43,902 nucleotides of DNA. Origin: Anaerolineales bacterium. GTDB lineage: Bacteria; Chloroflexota; Anaerolineae; Anaerolineales; RBG-16-64-43. The stretch lies in the NCBI GenBank assembly GCA_016928575.1, contig JAFGKK010000067.1, positions 1-43,902 of the forward strand. The letters are read 5' to 3'. The notes under the pieces were generated by a model. The model was not told the DNA's origin and did not search any database. It saw only the letters and a program-made list of their open reading frames with translations. How positions within the stretch are numbered: the stretch's first letter is position 1; every line of letters begins with the position of its first letter. Both the position numbers and the translations under genes were made by a program. Below, piece after piece: positions 26,807 through 35,120 of this stretch.

Positions 26807-27436
26807 TCACACGGCTCCTGCAGGGGCCGGCGCCAGCACCCCGTGAAGGTAGATTTCGATGAAATCGTCCAGGCAATCGGTCCGCATGGATTTGGGGAGG
26901 AACTTCCAGATCATGATTTCCGATACGTAGTAGGAAATGAACAGGCCGCCGAACGAGCGGATCAGGACGGGCAGAGGGATCGGCCGCAGGCTGCCCTGCT
27001 TGCGGGTCACCGACCGGGTGAATTCCACGAGGCGGGGGATGAAATCGGAAAACAGCGCCGGGATGTGGCGGCTGTCGAATTCGACGATTTCGATCAGCAT
27101 CAGGCGGAGAAAGCCCGGCTCCCGGTCCAGGACCTGGAGGATCCGCCGCGCGGCCTGGCGCAGAAAATCCTCGACCGTATCGCCCCGGACCTCGGCCAGG
27201 GCGGGGAGGATGTGGGTGTAGGGGTGGTGCTCGTGCAGGACGGCGACGAACAGGTCGTCCTTGTTTTTAAAGTGGTTGTAGGCCGCGGCGACGCTTAATT
27301 TTGCCCGGGCGGCGATGTCGCGCATGCTTGTCGCATGGTAGCCCCGCTTGAGGAACACCGCATACGCCGCCCGGAGGATGGCGCCGCGGGTCTCCGCTGG
27401 TTTGACGTCCCTTTTCCTGGCCATGGATTCCTCCAA
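26807..27436 (-). CDS. TetR/AcrR-family transcriptional repressor
   Basis: 209-residue regulator. The N-terminal HTH is clear: RGAILRAAYAVFLKRGYHATSMRDIA, then AKLSVAAAYNHFKNKDDLF. The C-terminal ligand domain is all-alpha and variable. It is the first gene of the efflux operon, two bases before the permease, like CecR (YbiH) in front of ybhGFSR. A palindromic site GAACGTTC overlaps its own transcription start, which implies autoregulation and control of the whole pump. The inducer is unknown; a toxic organic compound exported by the pump is plausible. Confidence 0.93.
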   Translation of the reverse strand: MEESMARKRDVKPAETRGAILRAAYAVFLKRGYHATSMRDIAARAKLSVAAAYNHFKNKDDLFVAVLHEHHPYTHILPALAEVRGDTVEDFLRQAARRILQVLDREPGFLRLMLIEIVEFDSRHIPALFSDFIPRLVEFTRSVTRKQGSLRPIPLPVLIRSFGGLFISYYVSEIMIWKFLPKSMRTDCLDDFIEIYLHGVLAPAPAGAV

Positions 27437-27440
27437 GAAA

Positions 27441-27485
27441 TAAACGAACGTTCATTCATTATAGGACGAACGGGATTTGTGTCAA
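27441..27485 (-). promoter_or_regulatory. Promoter and TetR operator of the efflux operon
   Basis: On the - strand TTGACA (27485-27480) and TATAAT (27463-27458) are both consensus, with a 16-nt spacer. Just downstream lies GAACGTTC within AATGAACGTTCGTTTA, a palindrome of the TetR/AcrR type covering the predicted start point. A repressor bound there would block transcription of its own gene and of the pump genes. A GGAGG precedes the ATG. Confidence 0.85.
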
Positions 27486-27599
27486 GAGGGGCATGGATAT
27501 TGGCGGGCCAATAAGAGCAATCCCATGCTTCTGGATCGTCGTCCCGATCCAAGCTCATGACAGGCGGCCGCCCTTGCCCATCCGCCGGCCTCGCGGAAT

Positions 27600-27630
27600 A
27601 CTCCGGTTCCCGGTTGTTGGGAACCGGAGT
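27600..27630. repeat. 12-bp perfect inverted repeat
   Basis: ACTCCGGTTCCC at 27600-27611 pairs with GGGAACCGGAGT at 27619-27630 around a seven-base loop. It lies in a 387-bp region (27437-27823) that holds the TetR promoter and repeats but no credible gene. The flanking bases GCGGAATA occur on both sides. Confidence 0.8.
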
Positions 27631-27674
27631 GTCTGTGAAGCGGAATATTCATGGCGGGAATGCGGCCGTTGCAT

Positions 27675-27709
27675 CCCTGGATCCCGGCTTGGAACTCGCC
27701 GGGATGACG
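27675..27709 (-). repeat. Short copy of the dispersed CCCGGC palindromic repeat
   Basis: On the - strand it reads CGTCATCCCGGC, then GAGTTCCAA, then GCCGGGATCCAG, a hairpin of eight base pairs. It shares the order GTCAYCCCGGC / TTCNAANCC / GGRTCCRG with the copies at 32609-32832 and 43488-43627 and seems to be the minimal form of that family. Confidence 0.6.
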
Positions 27710-27823
27710 AACCAATTCCTGCATGGGTTTCTCCAAAAACGCCGTCCTCTCGGTTAATGGACGGCCGCGGGCGGACCGAATCACAAAAAAAGAGCAGAAG
27801 CGGGGATTTCCAACGCGGGGCGA

Positions 27824-29383
27824 TTAATTCGGAGTCACACGCAGGATCGTAATTGCTCCGGAGGAAAAGACTTGCGGCTGTAGGCCGTCCGCGGAGGCGC
27901 CGCAGGAGGGTTGATCCCCCGGACAGAGGACATACTCCACCCGCCGATCGGCGAGAATGCGCGACCGGACCGCCGGATCCGCGGTTTGGTAGAACGCCTC
28001 CACGTCCCGCAGCGCCCGGACGGCGTCGGGAGTCTCCATCGGATGGCCGTAGACCACGCGCACGCCGGCCAAACCGGGCAGCCATTTGCCGAGCTCGGGG
28101 GGAGCCAAGACGACCGACCCGCCTGCGTTGGCGTTCAACCAATCCGCAGCGGCGGCTTCGTCGCGGCTGAGGAACAGCGCCGGGTTGCGGGCAAGCCCCG
28201 CGGCCAGGAGCGCCAACAGGAAAACCAGGTTGGTTATCAGCAGGGGAACGCCGGCGGCCAGCAAGCGTCCGCGGGATAGGGAGGGGCGGAAAACCCAAGC
28301 TTCGAGCTTCGGGGCGGCCAGCGCCGCCAGGGGGATCCACATCCCCAGCATCAGCCGCCGCTGGAGGGAAAACGGCGCGTAGAGGAGGAGGAGGTTGACC
28401 GCGAACCACACAATCAGCAGGAAGCGCTTCTCATCGATCGACCGGAGTTGCTCCCGCCACGGCGCCCTGATCCGCAGCCTGTCCGCCAAGGAAACCAAAA
28501 CGGCCGCGCCGGGCAGGCCGAGGGAAAGCGCGATGTCCCACACCGGCGGCGTGGGCGTTTGGTTTTGCGAGAACCAGTCCGCAAAGGCGGGCAACGCTCG
28601 AAGGATCCAGAAATCGTACAGAATCCAAGGAAGAATCCCCGCCGCCGCGGCGGATATTCCCGCCAGGGACCCGTCCGGAAAACGGCCGCGGGTCAGGCGC
28701 ATCCATGCCGCCCAAACCGCGAGCGCGAACCCAAGCGGAAGAAAGGCGAACGGCTGGATTGCGCCCAGCGACGTTCCGCAGAGAAAAACCAAGGCCAGCG
28801 AAAGCGGAGATTGGCGCCGGGCCGGCAGGGCGATCCGCATCGCCAGCAGCAGAACCAGCGCCGTTGCCAGCGGGAAATGCGCGCTCGTAAACATCCCCAG
28901 GAAGGGAATGTATTCCGCCACCCATAAGTCGGCGGTGAAGGATCCGAAGACTACGGCGAGGAAGCCCAGACCCGATCCGAAGCCCGTGATCAGCCAGGCG
29001 GCGGCACGGGCGCGCGGGGAGAATCCGATCCGGCCGAAGAATTCCCAGGCCGCGGTCAGGAAAAAAACGCCTCCCAGGATCCGCGCCGCGTGCCACACGA
29101 CGATCAGCGGCAACCCCAGCAGGCGTGCGCAGTGGCCGAGGAAAAGGTAGAAGGAGAAGATCAGCGCGCCCGGGCCGGGATCCTCGGTGAAGGCCAGCGT
29201 GTAGAGGTATTGTCCGTCGTACCCCTGGCGCATCTTCGCCAGGTAGGAAGCGGCGTCGTAGGGATTGAACAGGAATCCGGAAAAGCGCATGTCGCCGGCG
29301 GAGGCGTACGCGGCTGCATAGGGGATCAACGTGAGCAGGGCGAAGAGAAGCGAAATTCCGATGATCGGCCAACGGGATCGCAT
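27824..29383 (-). CDS. Large polytopic membrane protein, GT-C-like
   Basis: 519-residue protein with roughly eleven hydrophobic segments and a C-terminal soluble domain of about 100 residues (from SRDEAAAADWLN). The layout, with an acidic first loop after the first helix and a membrane core followed by a small soluble domain, resembles GT-C type glycosyltransferases or mannosyltransferase-like proteins that use lipid-linked sugars. No definite catalytic motif was recognised, so the function is open. The start ATG lies 22 bp after the geranylgeranyl-reductase-like gene, suggesting one operon, possibly in lipid or glycolipid metabolism. Confidence 0.8.
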   Translation of the reverse strand: MRSRWPIIGISLLFALLTLIPYAAAYASAGDMRFSGFLFNPYDAASYLAKMRQGYDGQYLYTLAFTEDPGPGALIFSFYLFLGHCARLLGLPLIVVWHAARILGGVFFLTAAWEFFGRIGFSPRARAAAWLITGFGSGLGFLAVVFGSFTADLWVAEYIPFLGMFTSAHFPLATALVLLLAMRIALPARRQSPLSLALVFLCGTSLGAIQPFAFLPLGFALAVWAAWMRLTRGRFPDGSLAGISAAAAGILPWILYDFWILRALPAFADWFSQNQTPTPPVWDIALSLGLPGAAVLVSLADRLRIRAPWREQLRSIDEKRFLLIVWFAVNLLLLYAPFSLQRRLMLGMWIPLAALAAPKLEAWVFRPSLSRGRLLAAGVPLLITNLVFLLALLAAGLARNPALFLSRDEAAAADWLNANAGGSVVLAPPELGKWLPGLAGVRVVYGHPMETPDAVRALRDVEAFYQTADPAVRSRILADRRVEYVLCPGDQPSCGASADGLQPQVFSSGAITILRVTPN

Positions 29384-29405
29384 GCGTGTCCCTCCCCGGC
29401 GCGGG

Positions 29406-30710
29406 TCAACGCATCCGCGCGGCTCGCCATCGGCGGCGGAGGGCGTCGCGCCCCCAATCCGCCAGGTCGCGCGGCCGGAGCGTCATGCGGAACAGATCCC
29501 GGTAGGATTCGTCGCCGGTGAGCATGCCCCAGATCGTCCGCGCCAGGATCTTTTTCTGCTCCGGCCGCCGCTCGTCGAGCCGCAGACTGTAGAGGAAGGC
29601 GGAGGCGAGGCGGGTGTTTTTCATGATCGTGTTGCTGATTCCGAACAACAATTCACCGTAGCGGTTGTCGGCGGCGATCCGCCGCGCGCCGGGGGCGTAG
29701 CCGGATTCGAACGCCGAGGCGCTGACGCCCTCGCGGAGGGCCGCGTCCATCGCCAGCCGCGACGTGATGAAGGCCGAATGGATCCCGTCCTTGTACAGCC
29801 GGGCGACGGCCGAATCCCCCACCGCCACCCACCGGTCCCCGAAGAAGCGGCTGGCGGCTTGCAGCGGGACCCGCGGCCCGCAGCCGCAGCGGCTTTCCGG
29901 TGCGGCGGGAAGGTATTCGGAGAGCGGCTGGCGCTGGGCGCGGAAGAATTCTCCGATCGGGTCCGGCCCCAGGCCGTGCCCCAACAGCGAGACGTTGAGG
30001 TAATCCCGTTTGGGAACCAGCACCCCGAACAACAGGCCTTTGGGATCGCCGAAGAAGGCCGCCACGGTGTGGGCCGGCCAGCCGGGGGGTTTGGGGATCT
30101 CATCCTGGGCCATGATCTCGACCGGCGGCGGAACGTACCCGTACACCGGATCGAGGACCGGGCGGCTGTTGACGCCGTGGGCGACGACGACCAGGTCGGC
30201 GGCGGTCGATTCGGAATCAGTGTGCACGACGGGCCCCGCCTGCCACCCGACGGAACGCACCTGCTCCGGGACGTAGACGGCGCCGCGCGCCCGCGCTTCG
30301 GCGAGCAGGAAGGCGTCGAAGCTTTCGATCGGTTCGCCGGCGTGGATCCGCGGGCCGCGGCCGCGGTAGACGCTGAGGATCCTGCGCCCCGGCCGGGGTT
30401 GGGGCAGGCGGATGACCTTGCCGAGGATGTGGACCCGGTATTCCTCGATGGTCTCCTGGATCACCTTGGGGGGTACCTGCAGACCGATGGATTCCATCGC
30501 CAGCAGCGCGTTGGCCGAGACGATCCCGGCGCAGCCCTTGCAGCTCGCCGCCCCGCGCGCCTCGCGGACAAAGCGCGGATCAAAGATCCGCACGTCCAGG
30601 CGCCGCGAAGCCGCGCGGGCGCGTTCCAGCAGATGGATGGCGGCGAAGCAGCCGGCCGGGCCGCCGCCGATGATGCATACCCGGCTGTTCTCCTGCAACA
30701 GCATGTCCAC
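29406..30710 (-). CDS. FAD-dependent oxidoreductase, geranylgeranyl reductase family
   Basis: 434-residue flavoprotein. The N-terminal dinucleotide-binding motif is CIIGGGPAGCFAAIHLL. A CKGCAG cysteine pair follows near residue 60, and the second FAD motif is WVAVGDSAVARLYKDGIHSA, the geranylgeranyl-reductase form. Enzymes of this group saturate isoprenoid chains or oxidise and reduce lipid-linked substrates. The likely role is modification of an isoprenoid lipid or quinone, but the substrate is not evident. It is followed 22 bp later by a large membrane protein, which may share the pathway. Two in-frame ATGs (30710 and 30704) are both possible starts. Confidence 0.85.
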   Translation of the reverse strand: MDMLLQENSRVCIIGGGPAGCFAAIHLLERARAASRRLDVRIFDPRFVREARGAASCKGCAGIVSANALLAMESIGLQVPPKVIQETIEEYRVHILGKVIRLPQPRPGRRILSVYRGRGPRIHAGEPIESFDAFLLAEARARGAVYVPEQVRSVGWQAGPVVHTDSESTAADLVVVAHGVNSRPVLDPVYGYVPPPVEIMAQDEIPKPPGWPAHTVAAFFGDPKGLLFGVLVPKRDYLNVSLLGHGLGPDPIGEFFRAQRQPLSEYLPAAPESRCGCGPRVPLQAASRFFGDRWVAVGDSAVARLYKDGIHSAFITSRLAMDAALREGVSASAFESGYAPGARRIAADNRYGELLFGISNTIMKNTRLASAFLYSLRLDERRPEQKKILARTIWGMLTGDESYRDLFRMTLRPRDLADWGRDALRRRWRAARMR

Positions 30711-30827
30711 TCCTTGGGGAGGATGATAGCATCCCGGCCGGGAAAACGAAACCCCGGGTCGGCGGCAAGGATCACCAGCGGCGGCCGGAGAGAGTCAACA
30801 ACCGTCGGGGTTCGCCGCGAATGGGGC

Positions 30828-31952
30828 TCAGGACGCCGGAATCCACCGGCCGGGTAGTTCCTTTGAGGGAATCAAAACCGGTACGCGGTTTGGCCGTCCG
30901 CCGGCGAGAAGGTATTCGCCGGCGACCCCTTTCCACTCCGCGCCGGACCGCCAATAAGAGAGAATTTCCGCCCGCGGCGGCGGCCGGCGGATATCGGCCG
31001 CGGAACCTTGCATCAACGGCAGAAGGCAAAGGGTGACGGAATCGTAAACGAGCGCGGCGAGCGGAGGCGGCTCCACGCCGTGGCGGTTTCGGAAATCCTC
31101 GGCAAAAAAGCCGGTTGGGCCATCCGCCTCAATGCCTTGGGCGGCGGGTGAGTAGTACAGGGCGATGCGGTTGGAATGAATCCCCGGCGAAGGAAGACCT
31201 TGCGCCGCAGGGGCCGCGAGGAACAGGGCGCCGTTGTATTCCGCGGCTTCCAAATCCGCCAGAAGAACGGGGGCGTAATCCAGGTCTCCCGCAGAATAAA
31301 CCAACTGTGGCGGCGCCGAGCGCAGGGGAGGGATCCAGGGGGAAGTCCGCCGGTCCGGCGAGAGCTCATATTCGGAGATGTCCAATCCAAGCTGCAAGGC
31401 GCGCAGGCGGAAACCGTCGCCGACGGCCCGGGAACGTCCTTCGGGATCCGCCAACAGGTACACCGTTGTGAAACCTTGTGCGGCGGCCCATTCGGCGTCG
31501 GCTGCGCCGTGCCGGCCGGCTTCCGGAGCCAACCATAGGAGTTCCGGCATCGGGGCGGCTTTTGGAAATGAAGCGGTTTCCGCCGGCAGGACGGCCGGAA
31601 TTCCGGCCGCATGGAGGACTTCGGCGGCGGCCAAGTTGCCTGCGGTCGAGGTGTGCAGCACGGCGCACAGTGTGTCGGACCGGGCGGCGATCCGGGACAC
31701 GGCGGCGGAGAGGGCTGCCGCTGAATCGGGCGCATCCACGGCGGTGAGGTCGATCCGCCAGCCGGCTTGGATCAGCGCGGAAGACATATCCTCCAGCGCC
31801 ATTCCAGCGGCCAGCCGGATTCCCTCGCCGGAAGCCGCTTGCGGTCCGGTCAGGTCGGTCAGCAGGATGATCTGATGGGAACGGGTGGTTTCGCTGCAAC
31901 CGGCAAGGATCCCCGCCCACAGCAGAACGAGAGCGATGGAGCGGACCGTCAT
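30828..31952 (-). CDS. Periplasmic-binding-protein-like lipoprotein
   Basis: 374-residue exported lipoprotein. The signal MTVRSIALVLLWAGILAGC ends in a lipobox with Cys19. The mature part resembles the Leu/Ile/Val-binding (LivJ, type I periplasmic binding) fold: IILLTDLTGPQAASGEGIRLAAGMALED at the start, a central VLHAAGIPAVLPAETAS, and the LVYDSVTLCLLPL segment. No ABC permease or ATPase for amino acids is nearby, so it may be a sensor or orphan receptor. Its ATG overlaps the stop of the peroxiredoxin-like gene by four bases, which implies co-translation. Confidence 0.85.
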   Translation of the reverse strand: MTVRSIALVLLWAGILAGCSETTRSHQIILLTDLTGPQAASGEGIRLAAGMALEDMSSALIQAGWRIDLTAVDAPDSAAALSAAVSRIAARSDTLCAVLHTSTAGNLAAAEVLHAAGIPAVLPAETASFPKAAPMPELLWLAPEAGRHGAADAEWAAAQGFTTVYLLADPEGRSRAVGDGFRLRALQLGLDISEYELSPDRRTSPWIPPLRSAPPQLVYSAGDLDYAPVLLADLEAAEYNGALFLAAPAAQGLPSPGIHSNRIALYYSPAAQGIEADGPTGFFAEDFRNRHGVEPPPLAALVYDSVTLCLLPLMQGSAADIRRPPPRAEILSYWRSGAEWKGVAGEYLLAGGRPNRVPVLIPSKELPGRWIPAS

Positions 31953-32425
31953 CGATCGGAGACTTCCCAGTTGATGCGGTCCAGTTCCGCCAGGAGGATG
32001 TCGTTGGAGGGCAGATCCGGCGCGGAAGCGCCGTCGTATCGGTAGCGAATCCGGCTTGCGCGGTCCACGAGGACCACGCTGGGCAGCCGTCCCTTGTCGA
32101 AAATGTCCACCCGCTGCTGATAGAGTTCGGCGACGCGGTTGTCGGAATCCGAAAAACCCGGAAAGGGGAAGTTCTCCCGCTGCCAATAATCCTGGATCTG
32201 ATCGGGCCGGTCGGGGTCGATGACGAGAATCACCGCCCGGCGCTTCTGGAACTCCTCGTATCCACGGCGCAGTTGGGAAAGATGACGGCGGCAGAACGGG
32301 CAGGAAAGGCCGCGGTTGAACACCAGGACCAGGTTCGCATGGCCGTGGAAGGTGGACAGGGTGACTGGATACCTGTGGGTATCCACGAGTTGGAAATCCG
32401 GAGCGGAGGGAAAGGTATCAGACAA
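31949..32425 (-). CDS. AhpC/TSA-type peroxiredoxin-like protein
   Basis: 158-residue thioredoxin-fold protein. The active-site segment is NRGLSCPFCRRHL with Cys42 and Cys45, characteristic of the peroxiredoxin-like/AhpC-TSA group. VLVDRASRIRYRYDG fits the conserved strand near the C-terminus. I take the TTG at 32425 as start because GGGAGG lies eight bases before it; the frame runs further upstream to an ATG without a ribosome site. It forms an overlapping pair with a binding-protein-like lipoprotein. Likely role: peroxide or disulfide reduction in the cytoplasm. No cognate reductase is adjacent. Confidence 0.82.
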   Translation of the reverse strand: MSDTFPSAPDFQLVDTHRYPVTLSTFHGHANLVLVFNRGLSCPFCRRHLSQLRRGYEEFQKRRAVILVIDPDRPDQIQDYWQRENFPFPGFSDSDNRVAELYQQRVDIFDKGRLPSVVLVDRASRIRYRYDGASAPDLPSNDILLAELDRINWEVSDR

Positions 32426-32458
32426 GGAACGGCCTCCCGATGCGGCGGGGACAATCCG

Positions 32459-32464
32459 ATTATA
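32459..32464 (-). promoter_or_regulatory. -10 box for the peroxiredoxin operon
   Basis: TATAAT on the - strand (32464-32459) lies about 34 bp before the TTG start, with a GGGAGG in between. The -35 hexamer 17 nt upstream is weak. On the + strand the separate extended -10 TGATATAAT at 32524-32532 points the other way, into the repeat region. Confidence 0.5.
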
Positions 32465-32608
32465 TATGCAATCCGCGGAATGCGGATTCCGCCGTCCCTC
32501 CGAGGAAAATCGTCGAGGGGCCATGATATAATTTTCTCTTACGGCGCAAGCGGTTTATTTTGACAGAATAATTTCAACCTACCATCACCGGCGTTATTGG
32601 TTCTGCCC

Positions 32609-32832
32609 GTCACCCCGGCGCTTGCCCTCGCGCCTGCCCTCGCGCCTCCCCTCGCGCCTGCCCTCGCGCCTGCCCTCGCGGAGCGGGGGGAGCGGGGGGA
32701 GCGGGGGGAGCGGGCGGAGCGGGGGTGCTCGAAGCCGGGGTCCGGTATTTTTCAAAGTGGCAATGGATGCCGGCTGAGATCGCCCCCGGCGAAGAACACG
32801 CCGAGGGCGGGCGCCGGCATGACGATCGCTGG
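32609..32832 (+). repeat. Dispersed repeat, long copy with internal expansion
   Basis: Begins GTCACCCCGGC, continues through CTCGAAGCCGGGGTCC, GGTATTTTTC and CCCCCGGCGAAGAACACGCC, and ends near CGCCGGCATGACG. The same order, with near-identical blocks, occurs on the - strand at 43627-43488. A five-unit 12-bp array and a five-unit 9-bp array have expanded inside the leading hairpin. The region 32426-32906 has no supported gene; the Ala/Pro-rich frame on the - strand is a by-product of the arrays. Confidence 0.8.
32619..32725. repeat. Two adjacent minisatellites: 5 x 12 bp and 5 x 9 bp
   Basis: Five units of CGCCTGCCCTCG (32619-32678, units 1 and 3 differ by one base) are followed after two bases by five units of GAGCGGGGG (32681-32725, unit 4 has one change). 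Both lie within one dispersed repeat whose other copy, on the - strand near 43595-43625, has no array at this spot. Confidence 0.92.
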
Positions 32833-32906
32833 CCGAGCAACGACGTTTTTCTTAATCGTTCGCAGGTGAAGAATCCCATCGGAACCGGAATGGCGGAAGG
32901 GAAGGA

Positions 32907-33509
32907 ATGCGCGGCAAAGCGTACCTCTTGATCTTCGCCCTGTGCGCCGCCGCTTCGGCGGGGTGCGATTTCACCCTGCTCGCCCCCGCACCGGCCTTCA
33001 CGCCGACCGCTACGCCCACGGACACCCCGCTCCCTACCGTCACGCCGTCGCCGACCGATACTCCATACCCTACGCGCACCGCTTCCCCCACGCCGATCCC
33101 CGGCATCGAAGAGCCGGTGCAGGTCGGAGAAGCCACCCTGCGGATCACCAAAGCCCTCCGCCGGGATGTCTACCGTTGCGGAGATACCTCCGTGGCGGTG
33201 GAAGATCCGGAATCGAAGGAATTCCTCGTTATTATATGGAATGTCGTCAAAGGGCCGCAGCTTGCCGCGGCCGAAGTGGAGGAATGGCTGCGCGACAACG
33301 ACATCGATGGGATCCGGCTGGAATTTCGAAACGGCGCCGGTCAAACGTGGAGGGAGCACATCGGATACCGTTGCCCCATTCGCAACCGCAATACGTACGT
33401 GATAACCGAAATCCATACGGCTTTTCTCGTCGATCGGGATGCCGAGCGGTTTATCCTGATTCTGCCGGAAGGAGGGGAAATCCCTTTGGAATCCCTCCTG
33501 CCTTCCTGA
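32907..33509 (+). CDS. Lipoprotein with Thr/Pro-rich linker
   Basis: 200-residue exported lipoprotein. The signal MRGKAYLLIFALCAAASAGC ends in a lipobox with Cys20. A linker of repeated T-P/T-D-T-P units runs from about residue 30 to 65, a layout common in Anaerolineae surface proteins. The C-terminal ~130 residues form a compact beta-rich domain with two cysteines (VYRCGDTSVAV and YRCPIRNR). They resemble DUF4352-type immunoglobulin-like domains, but this is uncertain. GGGAAGGA precedes the ATG. The function is unknown; it is transcribed alone, downstream of the repeat region. Confidence 0.8.
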   Translation: MRGKAYLLIFALCAAASAGCDFTLLAPAPAFTPTATPTDTPLPTVTPSPTDTPYPTRTASPTPIPGIEEPVQVGEATLRITKALRRDVYRCGDTSVAVEDPESKEFLVIIWNVVKGPQLAAAEVEEWLRDNDIDGIRLEFRNGAGQTWREHIGYRCPIRNRNTYVITEIHTAFLVDRDAERFILILPEGGEIPLESLLPS

Positions 33510-33617
33510 TCCTTCCTTTTTCCGAATCCCGCACATTCACCTTGGCCTAAACGCCCGCCGCGGAAGGATGCGGCCGATAGAGTACCGCCGGATCGGCGCC
33601 GGCGGGCTTCGGAGGAT

Positions 33618-35117
33618 TTAAGCGGCGATCTTGGAGAGGCTCTCCGCGCGGCGGCAAATGGCGCGAATCAGGCCGGAAAAAATTGCGGAATGGATCGGTT
33701 TGAGAAAATGCCAATAGAGGATTCCCAGGAATCCCTTGGGCAGGTAATACGCCGTAAGCAGCAGGCGGGTTTTTCCGTTTTCGAACGGCAGGGCGAGGAA
33801 CTCCAGCCAGCCCAATCCGAACATGCGCATCTCCGCGCGCAGGCGGAGCATCCGCCCTTGGTCCACCTTCTCCACCCGCCAGAAATCGATCACGTCCCCC
33901 GGGCGCACCTGATGGGGATGCCGGCGGCCGCGGATCCGTCCCACTCCGCCCGCCAGCCGGTCCAGCCAGGCGCGGAGGCGCCAAAGCCAATCCATGTAGA
34001 ACCATCCCTGTTCGCCTCCAAGGGAGGTGAACACGTGGAACACTTCCTCGGGGGCGGCGGCGGCCAAACGCTGACGGTGCTCGAGGATCAGCCCTTCTTG
34101 GGATTCCAAATGGCCGGGCGGCAGGTCCCCCTGGCTGCTGGCCAGCGCGTCGGACCAGGCGGTCTCCACTTTTCCCTGTTCCATCCGCTGGATCGCACGG
34201 CGCAGAGATTCGCGGTAATGCATCAGCGGCAGACGACCGAAGACTCCTTCGGCCGTGTGCGTGTTCACCACCGCCGGCCGGCGGAGGCTTTCGATCCGGG
34301 TGCGGGCAAGCTCGTCCGGGATGGGCGTCATCCAGTGCACCCACTGCGCAGAAATCCAAGGCAGGTGCGCGGGCAGGGGGATCATCCAGCGCCGCTCGCC
34401 GCGTTCCTGCGCGTAGGCGCGCATCATTTGGAGCAGGGTGGTCACCTCCGGCCCGCCGATTTCGATCACCTTGCCCCGCGCGGTCGGCGTGCAGACGGCT
34501 AGCAGCAGGTATCCCAAAAGGTCGCGGATGGCGATCGGCTGAATGGGGGTGAAGAGCCACTTCGGACAGAGGATCACCGGCGAGCGCTCGGTGATGTAGC
34601 GGACGATTTCGAACAGCACGCTGCCGCTGCCCACCACCGGCCCGGAGCGGAACTCGGTAAGGGGGACGCCGGACCGCCGCAGCGCGCCGGCGGTCCGGCG
34701 CTGGGAGGCGAGTAAGCCGGAGCGGTCGCCGGTTTCATCGCCCAACCCGCCGAGGAAAATGATCTGACGGATTTGGGCCGCGCGGGCCGCCTCCGCAAAC
34801 CGCTCCGCCACGGCAAGGTTGCGCTCGAGGAACGCGGTTCCCCCGCGCTGGGAATGGAGCAGGAAAAACGCGGCGTCGACGCCGCGCATGGCCTCCGTCA
34901 GGGGCGCCCTTTCCCGCGCGTCGCCGGCGGCGACGTCGACCTTGCCGATCCACGGCCGGCCGGCTAGGCGGTCCCGATCGCGGACCAGGACCCGCACGCG
35001 GTAGCCGGCCTCCAGCAGGCGCGGCGCCAGGCGGCCGCCGATGTAGCCGGTGACGCCGGTGACGAGGATGCGCGGAGTTTTTTCCTCCATCACGGATTCA
35101 TCGTCCGAGGGAATCAT
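33618..35117 (-). CDS. SDR NAD(P)-binding protein with DUF2867-like domain
   Basis: 499 residues in two parts. The N-terminal ~320 residues are an atypical short-chain dehydrogenase with GVTGYIGGRLAPRLLEAGY as nucleotide-binding motif, DVAAGDARER, and AFFLLHSQRGG. The C-terminal ~150 residues look like the SRPBCC/DUF2867 domain found in this two-domain family (EGLILEHRQRLAAAAPEEVF start, FGLGWLEFLALPFENG). The reaction is unknown; relatives are annotated as nucleoside-diphosphate-sugar epimerase-like. The gene begins three bases after the aldo/keto reductase stop, so the two form one operon. A start at the tenth residue (35090) is possible. Confidence 0.85.
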   Translation of the reverse strand: MIPSDDESVMEEKTPRILVTGVTGYIGGRLAPRLLEAGYRVRVLVRDRDRLAGRPWIGKVDVAAGDARERAPLTEAMRGVDAAFFLLHSQRGGTAFLERNLAVAERFAEAARAAQIRQIIFLGGLGDETGDRSGLLASQRRTAGALRRSGVPLTEFRSGPVVGSGSVLFEIVRYITERSPVILCPKWLFTPIQPIAIRDLLGYLLLAVCTPTARGKVIEIGGPEVTTLLQMMRAYAQERGERRWMIPLPAHLPWISAQWVHWMTPIPDELARTRIESLRRPAVVNTHTAEGVFGRLPLMHYRESLRRAIQRMEQGKVETAWSDALASSQGDLPPGHLESQEGLILEHRQRLAAAAPEEVFHVFTSLGGEQGWFYMDWLWRLRAWLDRLAGGVGRIRGRRHPHQVRPGDVIDFWRVEKVDQGRMLRLRAEMRMFGLGWLEFLALPFENGKTRLLLTAYYLPKGFLGILYWHFLKPIHSAIFSGLIRAICRRAESLSKIAA

Positions 35118-35120
35118 GGA

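Noticed and set aside
32610-33536. Ala/Pro-rich 308-codon frame on the - strand
   Set aside because: The composition is produced by the minisatellite arrays; the + strand lipoprotein at 32907 overlaps it and has a signal and ribosome site.
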